In this document: piece after piece, positions 59,146 to 64,000 of the stretch
How the letters are laid out: each line of letters starts with the position of its first letter
Position numbering within the stretch: the first letter of the stretch is position 1
Assembly: GCF_036381655.1 (NCBI RefSeq)
Contig: NZ_DASVCJ010000026.1
Span: forward strand, 1 to 64,000
DNA length: 64,000 bases
Direction of reading: 5' to 3'
Origin: Ferrovibrio sp036381655
Lineage (GTDB): Bacteria > Pseudomonadota > Alphaproteobacteria > Ferrovibrionales > Ferrovibrionaceae
Notes under the pieces: model-generated
Seen by the model: only the letters and a program-made list of their open reading frames with translations
Database searches by the model: none
What the model was told of the DNA's origin: nothing
Program-made: the position numbers and the translations under genes

Positions 59146-59200
59146 TCGGCTTGTTTCGAGCCCTCGGCCTGTTTAGCGTGGGCATCTCGCGGAGGTGCCC

Positions 59201-60205
59201 ATGCTCAATGTCGTCATCACCGGCGGTGCCGGATTCCTAGGCCAGAAACTGGCGCATGAATTGCTCAGGCGCGGCAGCCTTGTCGGGCCGGACGGCAAAC
59301 CGGCGGAGATTTCCCGCCTGACGCTGTTCGACGCGGCTGCCGCTGCCGGGCCGCAGGATCCCCGGGTGCAGGTGGTCACCGGCGATATCGGCGACGGCGC
59401 CTCGGTCCTGCGGCTGATCGGCCCCGACACTCATTCCGTCTTTCACCTCGCCGCCATCGTTTCGGCCGGCGCGGAAGCCGATTTCGACGGCGGCTATCGC
59501 GTCAATCTCGACGGCACGAAACACGTGCTCGAGGCCTGCCGCGCGATCACGCAGCACACGCCCCGGCTGGTCTTCGCCTCTTCGGTCGCCGTCTATGGCG
59601 GCAAGCTGCCGAAGACGGTGACCGACGATACGCCGCAGCGGCCGACGACCTCCTATGGCGTGCAGAAACTGTCGGGCGAACTGCTGATCAACGACTACAG
59701 CCGCAAGGGCTATGTCGATGGCCGCGCCATCCGGCTGCCGACCATCATGGTGCGGCCCGGCAAGCCCAACAAGGCGGCCTCCACCTGGGCCAGTTCGATC
59801 ATCCGCGAGCCGCTTTCGGGCGTCGACGCGGTCTGCCCGGTGCGGCCCGACAGCCCGATGGCCTGCCTGTCGCCGCGGCGCACCATCGACGCCTTCATCC
59901 GCGCGCATGATCTGCCGGCCGAGCAGTTCGGCACCGACCGCGCCCTGCTGCTGACCGGCATCCGCGTCACCGCCGGCGAGATGGCGGCCGCAGTCGAGCG
60001 CAACAAGGGCAACCGCAAGATCGGCGAGATCAAGTGGCAGCCGGATGCGGCGATCCAGAAGATCGTCGACGGCTGGCCCGGCGAGACGCGTTCCGAGCGC
60101 GCCGCCAGCCTCGGCTTCACCACGGATTCGGGCATCGACGAGATCATACAGGCCTTCATTGCCGACGACCTCGATGAGCAGATCAAGAGTTTGCGGTCGT
60201 CGTAA
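59201..60205 (+). CDS. NAD-dependent epimerase/dehydratase, D-erythronate dehydrogenase-like
   Basis: An extended short-chain dehydrogenase of 334 residues. The NAD motif GGAGFLG and the catalytic S/Y/K in SSVAVYGG and SYGVQKLSGE are intact. VRPGKPNKAASTWASSIIREPLSG and TDDTPQRPTTSYG resemble DenD, which oxidises D-erythronate to 2-oxo-tetronate. ATG 59201 follows GGAGG; an in-frame GTG at 59195 is less likely. No Otn kinase or decarboxylase is adjacent, but an OtnI/Hyi-type isomerase lies 9 kb to the left. Confidence 0.85.
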   Translation: MLNVVITGGAGFLGQKLAHELLRRGSLVGPDGKPAEISRLTLFDAAAAAGPQDPRVQVVTGDIGDGASVLRLIGPDTHSVFHLAAIVSAGAEADFDGGYRVNLDGTKHVLEACRAITQHTPRLVFASSVAVYGGKLPKTVTDDTPQRPTTSYGVQKLSGELLINDYSRKGYVDGRAIRLPTIMVRPGKPNKAASTWASSIIREPLSGVDAVCPVRPDSPMACLSPRRTIDAFIRAHDLPAEQFGTDRALLLTGIRVTAGEMAAAVERNKGNRKIGEIKWQPDAAIQKIVDGWPGETRSERAASLGFTTDSGIDEIIQAFIADDLDEQIKSLRSS

Positions 60206-60293
60206 CGGCGGCTCTGCCGCTTATCGTTAAAAAACCCGTGGGTGCCCGGCACGAAGCCGGGGCATGCATCGGGTAATCAAATAGGTGTTCCCC

Positions 60294-61478
60294 ATGACCA
60301 AGCCCTCCCCGGAAGCCCTCGCCATGGTGCGGCAGCTGATCGAAATGCCGACCGTCAGCCGCGATTCCAATCTCGAACTGATCCATTGGATTCGCGATCA
60401 TCTGAAGTCGCTCGGCGTGGAATCCAAGCTGGTGCATGACGCGACCGGCAAGAAGGCCAATCTCTATGCCACGCTTGGGCCGCAGGACAAACCCGGCGTC
60501 ATGCTGTCGGGGCATACCGATGTCGTGCCCATCGACGGCCAGGAATGGGATACCGATCCCTTCAAGCTGACCGAGAAGGACGGCAAGCTCTACGGCCGCG
60601 GAACCTCGGACATGAAGAGCTTCGTCGCCGTGGCTCTGTCCTACGCGCCGAAATTCCTGGCGCAGACGCTCGACACCCCGATCCACTACGCCTTCACCTA
60701 TGACGAGGAGGTCGGCTGTCTCGGCGCCAAGCGGCTGATCGAAATCCTCAGGGACATGCCGGTACTGCCCAAGGCCTGTATCGTCGGCGAGCCGACCGAA
60801 ATGCAGGTGATCGGCCAGCATAAGGGCAAAAAGAGCTGGCGCGTCGATGTGCGCGGTTTCGAATGCCACTCCTCGCTCATCCATCTCGGCGCGAATGCCG
60901 TGGAAGCGGCCGCCGAACTGATCGCCTTCATCAAGCAGCTCGCCCGCAAGAAGCGCGACAACGGCCCCTTCGACAATGAATTCGCGCCGGCCTACACCTC
61001 GCTGCATACCGGCACCGTGCATGGCGGCACCGCGCTCAACATCGTGCCGAAGGACTGCAGCTTCCTGTGGGAGATCCGCTATCTGCCGCAGGACGATGTC
61101 GATGCCCTCTACGCCGAAGTGGAGGCTTATGCCCGGACCAAGCTGGAGCCCGAGCTGAAAGCGATCGATCCCGCCTGCGGCTTCACCTTCACGCAGATTT
61201 CCGAGTTTCCGGGGCTTGCCACGGAGGATGGTGCGGGGGTCGTCGAACTGGCCAAGGCACTGACCGGCGCCAACCGGATACGGAAGGTCTCGTTCGGAAC
61301 CGAAGCCGGCCTGTTCTCCGAGCTGGGCATTCCCACCGTGGTCTGCGGGCCGGGCTCGATCGAGCAGGCGCATAAGCCGAACGAGTTCATCGCGTTGGAG
61401 CAGATCGGGCTATGCGAGGCTTTCATGGGCCGTTTGCTGGAACGGGTGAAGCAGGGTTCGGCAGCTCTGCCCGTCTGA
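60294..61478 (+). CDS. argE: M20 deacetylase, acetylornithine deacetylase-like
   Basis: A cytoplasmic di-zinc hydrolase of 394 residues that should release acetate from N-acetyl-L-ornithine in arginine synthesis. Metal and catalytic motifs are SGHTDVVPIDGQEW, GRGTSDMKSF, YDEEVGCLGA, IVGEPTEM and the C-terminal histidine in IEQAHKPNEFI. The ArgE assignment rests on overall similarity, and other N-acyl deacylases of the family are possible. ATG 60294 has AGGTG upstream; an in-frame GTG at 60285 is the alternative. Confidence 0.85.
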   Translation: MTKPSPEALAMVRQLIEMPTVSRDSNLELIHWIRDHLKSLGVESKLVHDATGKKANLYATLGPQDKPGVMLSGHTDVVPIDGQEWDTDPFKLTEKDGKLYGRGTSDMKSFVAVALSYAPKFLAQTLDTPIHYAFTYDEEVGCLGAKRLIEILRDMPVLPKACIVGEPTEMQVIGQHKGKKSWRVDVRGFECHSSLIHLGANAVEAAAELIAFIKQLARKKRDNGPFDNEFAPAYTSLHTGTVHGGTALNIVPKDCSFLWEIRYLPQDDVDALYAEVEAYARTKLEPELKAIDPACGFTFTQISEFPGLATEDGAGVVELAKALTGANRIRKVSFGTEAGLFSELGIPTVVCGPGSIEQAHKPNEFIALEQIGLCEAFMGRLLERVKQGSAALPV

Positions 61479-61683
61479 TCAACGACTTGTCTCAAGCTGT
61501 CGCTGCCGTTCCCGGCCGATGCGGGCCGGTTCCGGGCCCAGCATCGGCCAATGCTGGAATATGGAGCCCCGGGGAGCATAGGACAAAAATCAGCAGCCTC
61601 TTCTGTCAGACCGCGCGCGGCAGGGCAGGTATGCAAAAAATAATATGGTGCAGTGCAGCATAGGCTGCTACCCCAGCACCGCC

Positions 61684-62235
61684 ATGCACGCTCTTCGCCC
61701 TCAGCCACAGCCCCAGCAACAACCCCGGCCTCTGAATCTTGCCGCAATCGACCATACTCTCGCCCTGGCGGAGCATGAGCGGGTGCGCCTGTTCCTGACC
61801 TACATGCGGACGATCCATCCGCAGAATCGCCTGCCTTCGCGCGCCGATTTCGATCCGCTCTGCATTCCGCGGCTCCTGCCCGGCATCGTGCTGGTCAAGG
61901 TGGAGCGCACGACGCCCGATGGCATTTTGCTCACCAGCCCGCGTTTTCGCGTCCTGGTCGCCGGCGAGACCGTGCTGCATGCCTCGCCCGTACCGATGAT
62001 GGGCCGCTATATCGACGAGATCGCCGCCGCGATCGCTGGCGGCCAGGTTGTCGTCGACGTGCGCCAGCGCGTGGTCGAGACCGGCACCACCTATTACTGG
62101 AATGGCCGGCCGCGCATGGCCTTCCGCTTCGATTTCGCCGGGCTGGAATATTGCCATTGCCCGCTTGCCGCCGATGGCAGGACGGTCGACCACGTCGCCT
62201 CCTTCTTCCATTACAAGGGCATCAACCGCGGCTGA
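61684..62235 (+). CDS. Small PAS-like (PAS_5 type) protein, second copy of this class
   Basis: A soluble protein of about 183 residues. LPSRADFDPLCIPRLLPGIVLVKVER and ASPVPMMGRYIDEIAAAIAG are the PAS_5 pattern of Rhodospirillales-type proteins (phenyl/PAS core with a haem-free pocket presumed). The N-terminus is glutamine- and proline-rich (HALRPQPQPQQQPRP). No output domain is present. The start is uncertain: ATG 61684 or 61645, neither with a good ribosome site. The protein at 15558-16055 is of the same general kind but only distantly similar. Confidence 0.75.
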   Translation: MHALRPQPQPQQQPRPLNLAAIDHTLALAEHERVRLFLTYMRTIHPQNRLPSRADFDPLCIPRLLPGIVLVKVERTTPDGILLTSPRFRVLVAGETVLHASPVPMMGRYIDEIAAAIAGGQVVVDVRQRVVETGTTYYWNGRPRMAFRFDFAGLEYCHCPLAADGRTVDHVASFFHYKGINRG

Positions 62236-62247
62236 CGCAGTGCGGCA

Positions 62248-62268
62248 GATCGATTACTGGAATCGATC
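62248..62268. promoter_or_regulatory. Inverted repeat upstream of the YeiH-like exporter gene
   Basis: GATCGATT (62248-62255) and AATCGATC (62261-62268) are perfect arms around ACTGG, followed by a partial second dyad ATCGT-A-ACGAT. The site lies 75-95 bp before the exporter start and could be bound by the LysR-type regulator encoded downstream. Confidence 0.4.
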
Positions 62269-62342
62269 GTAACGATAAGAATGATCAATTGGACTGATTG
62301 CCTAAAAGGGCGCAAGGTGACTGTGGAATCACCGGAGCCAGC

Positions 62343-63422
62343 ATGTCCGAACACGCATCCGCCCAGGCCAGCCCTTCCCAGGCCAGCCCTTCCGTTCAGG
62401 CCGGCGCCCTATCCGAGATCCTTACGAGATTTACCGCAATCCTGCCGGGCCTTGCGCTGGTCACGCTGATCGCCCTGGCGGCGTCGTGGCTGTCGCGCCA
62501 GTTGCCGCCGCAGGCGGCGATCAGCCCCCTGATCCTGGCCATCATGCTCGGCATTGCCGTCCGCAATCTTGCCGGAACGCCGCAGCGCTGCCGCGCCGGC
62601 ATCGGCTTCAGCCTGCGGCGGCTGCTGCGGCTGGCCATCATTCTGCTCGGGCTGCAATTGACGGTCGGCCAGCTCGTCACGGTCGGCGGCAAGGGCCTGC
62701 TGATCACCGCAACGGCCCTTGCGGCCACGTTCCTGTTCACCACCTGGCTGGGACGGAAGATCGGCGTCGAGCGCCAGCTCGCGCAGCTCATCGCGGCCGG
62801 CACCTCGATCTGCGGCGCCTCGGCCGTCGTCGCCGCCAACACCGTCACGCAAGCGCCCGACGAGGATGTCGCCTACGCTATCGCCTGCGTCACCGTATTC
62901 GGCACGCTTGCCGTGGTGCTCGACCCCAGCCTGGGGCTTTTGCTGCATCTGCCGGCGCAAAGCTATGGATTGTGGACCGGGGCCTCGATCCACGAGATCG
63001 CGCAGGTGGTTGCCGCCGCCTTCCAGCGCGGCGACGAAGCCGGCCATGTCGGCACCATCGCCAAGCTGAGCCGGGTGGCGATGCTGGCGCCCGTCGTGCT
63101 CAGCCTGGGAGCCCTGGCCAGCCGTCGCAGCCGCAAGAATGCCGGCGACGCCCCTGCCAGCGCCAAGGTTCCGCTGCCGTGGTTCGTCTTCGGCTTCATC
63201 GCCATGGCGTTGTTCAACAGCCTGGACGTGCTGCCGGCTGCCGCCAAGGCCGATCTGACGCTGACCGCGACCTTCCTGCTGACGCTGGCGCTGGCCGCGA
63301 TGGGCCTGGAAACGGATATCGGCAAGCTCAAGGCCAAGGGCCTGCGGCCTCTGCTGCTCGGCGCCGCCGCCGCCATATTCATCGGCACAGTCAGCCTTGC
63401 CCTGATCGAACTTGCCTATTGA
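62343..63422 (+). CDS. yeiH: YeiH family putative sulfate exporter
   Basis: An inner-membrane protein of 359 residues with about ten TM helices. AISPLILAIMLGIAVRNLAG, RLAIILLGLQLT, GTSICGASAVVAA and MALFNSLDVLPAA are the UPF0324/YeiH signature. The family is linked to sulfate or sulfonate metabolism (TauZ) but transport has rarely been shown. ATG 62343 follows CCGGAG. The N-terminus has a tandem QASPS duplication from a 15-bp DNA repeat. A LysR gene follows at 34 bp, as in the yeiE-yeiH pairing of enterics, though here in the same direction. Confidence 0.92.
   Translation: MSEHASAQASPSQASPSVQAGALSEILTRFTAILPGLALVTLIALAASWLSRQLPPQAAISPLILAIMLGIAVRNLAGTPQRCRAGIGFSLRRLLRLAIILLGLQLTVGQLVTVGGKGLLITATALAATFLFTTWLGRKIGVERQLAQLIAAGTSICGASAVVAANTVTQAPDEDVAYAIACVTVFGTLAVVLDPSLGLLLHLPAQSYGLWTGASIHEIAQVVAAAFQRGDEAGHVGTIAKLSRVAMLAPVVLSLGALASRRSRKNAGDAPASAKVPLPWFVFGFIAMALFNSLDVLPAAAKADLTLTATFLLTLALAAMGLETDIGKLKAKGLRPLLLGAAAAIFIGTVSLALIELAY
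62364..62393 (+). repeat. 15-bp tandem duplication inside the exporter gene
   Basis: CAGGCCAGCCCTTCC is present twice in perfect tandem (62364-62378 and 62379-62393), encoding QASPS twice in the cytoplasmic N-terminus. It keeps the frame and looks like a recent slippage event. Confidence 0.85.
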
Positions 63423-63455
63423 GGCGGGCATCCCATTCGGGCGAAGCTCGTCCCG

Positions 63456-64000
63456 ATGACCCTCGAACAGCTCCGCATCTTCATAGCCGTCGCCGAAAGC
63501 CTGCATGTCACCCGGGCGGCGGCAAAGCTCAATCTGACCCAGTCGGCGGCGAGCGCATCCATCGCCGCGCTCGAGGCGCGCTATCATTGCCGCCTGTTTC
63601 ATCGCACCGGCCGGCGGATCGAGCTGACCGATACCGGCAAGGAATTCCTCGCCGCCGCGAAAGCCGTGATGGCGGATGTCGCGCAGGCTGAATCGGTGCT
63701 CAGCGAGCTGTCCGGCCTGCAGCGCGGCCATCTCGACCTGCAGGCCAGCCAGACCATCGCCAATTACTGGCTGCCGCCGCTGCTGCAGAAATTCCATCAG
63801 CGCCATCCCGGCATCCGCCTGAGCGTCACCATCGGCAACACGGCCAGCGTGGCCAGGGCCGTGCTGGAGGGCCAGGCCAATCTGGGCTTCATCGAAGGCG
63901 ATATCGACGAGCCGATCCTGACCCGCCTTCCCGTGCAGGGCGACGAACTGGTTCTGGTGGTCGGCAAGGGCCATCCCTGGGCGGGACAGAAGCGGGTTAC
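63456..64000 (+). CDS. LysR family regulator, CysB/YeiE-like (3' end cut by window edge)
   Basis: The first 181 residues of a LysR-type regulator. The winged helix-turn-helix (MTLEQLRIFIAVAESLHVTRAAAKLNLTQSAASASIAALE) and the start of the effector domain (LQASQTIANYWLPPLLQKFHQRHPGI) are clear. HVTRAAAKLNLTQSAASASI is the style of YeiE/CysL regulators, which are often paired with yeiH. It presumably controls the exporter gene 34 bp upstream and may bind the dyad at 62248-62268. The C-terminus lies beyond the right edge. Confidence 0.92.
   Translation, partial: MTLEQLRIFIAVAESLHVTRAAAKLNLTQSAASASIAALEARYHCRLFHRTGRRIELTDTGKEFLAAAKAVMADVAQAESVLSELSGLQRGHLDLQASQTIANYWLPPLLQKFHQRHPGIRLSVTIGNTASVARAVLEGQANLGFIEGDIDEPILTRLPVQGDELVLVVGKGHPWAGQKRV

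Noticed and set aside
60206..60293. Terminator between the DenD-like and ArgE-like genes
   Set aside because: A short GCGGC/GCCGC stem and a second bulged stem are present but neither is followed by a T-tract, so no terminator is called.
1..64000. tRNA, rRNA, CRISPR, transposase, integrase or prophage genes
   Set aside because: I looked for tRNA T-loops, repeat-spacer arrays, and transposase or recombinase motifs and found none.

Overview
This is a GC-rich chromosomal window with dense, mostly short-spaced genes. It has no rRNA, tRNA, CRISPR array, prophage or insertion sequence that I can see. Gene content points to an alphaproteobacterium, probably of the Rhodospirillales type. The supporting genes are a glnB-glnA pair behind a sigma-54 promoter, an encapsulated-ferritin-like protein close to the Rhodospirillum one, two small PAS-like proteins of the kind common in that group, a STAS-MlaE lipid transporter, several TRAP and oligopeptide transporters, and an aerobic benzoyl-CoA (box) cluster. 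The genus cannot be fixed from the sequence alone.

Left part (1-24 kb). A TPP enzyme cut by the left edge follows a NIPSNAP gene. A Bcr/CflA efflux pump and a PLP aminotransferase end in a clear terminator. The nitrogen core glnB-glnA follows, then a DUF2231 membrane protein, a TrkH potassium channel subunit, an orphan encapsulated-ferritin-like protein, a class II aldolase and an MFS exporter. Next come a SnoaL/LysR divergent pair, a sensor kinase, a pirin, a PAS/thioesterase pair, parE with a degenerate GGDEF protein directly behind it, two small hydrolases, and three consecutive tandem-domain universal stress proteins with an FNR/FixK-type box.

Middle part (24-50 kb). A complete five-gene oligopeptide ABC operon is followed by a deacylase translationally coupled to a LysE exporter. 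A flavin-type split-barrel gene faces a MocR/PdxR-like regulator. A coupled chain holds an 85-aa protein, a Sel1-repeat protein and NnrU, and a TPR-methyltransferase comes after it. The box benzoate locus is the metabolic centrepiece. On the minus strand it has a MioC-like flavodoxin, benzoate-CoA ligase and a hydrolase. On the plus strand it has boxR, boxC, boxB, a 4-HBT thioesterase and gpt. Near-identical TGCA-N6-TGCA operators overlap the boxR and boxC promoters. Neither boxA (the usual reductase) nor boxD is in the window. A four-gene Mla-type lipid transport operon closes this part.

Right part (50-64 kb). A hydroxypyruvate/2-oxo-tetronate isomerase converges on a TRAP transporter whose binding-protein gene is separated from the permease genes by a terminator. 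A second, divergent TRAP binding protein has no permease beside it, and a perfect 18-bp palindrome lies between the two. Then come a DUF6969-like protein, a cytochrome c, a rhodanese, a gamma-carbonic-anhydrase-like protein, an ECF sigma / membrane protein / periplasmic metal-sensor trio, a DenD-like dehydrogenase, an ArgE-like deacetylase, a second PAS-like protein, a YeiH exporter, and a LysR regulator cut by the right edge.

Functions are assigned from motifs and family memory, without database searches. The regulatory sites are pattern readings.
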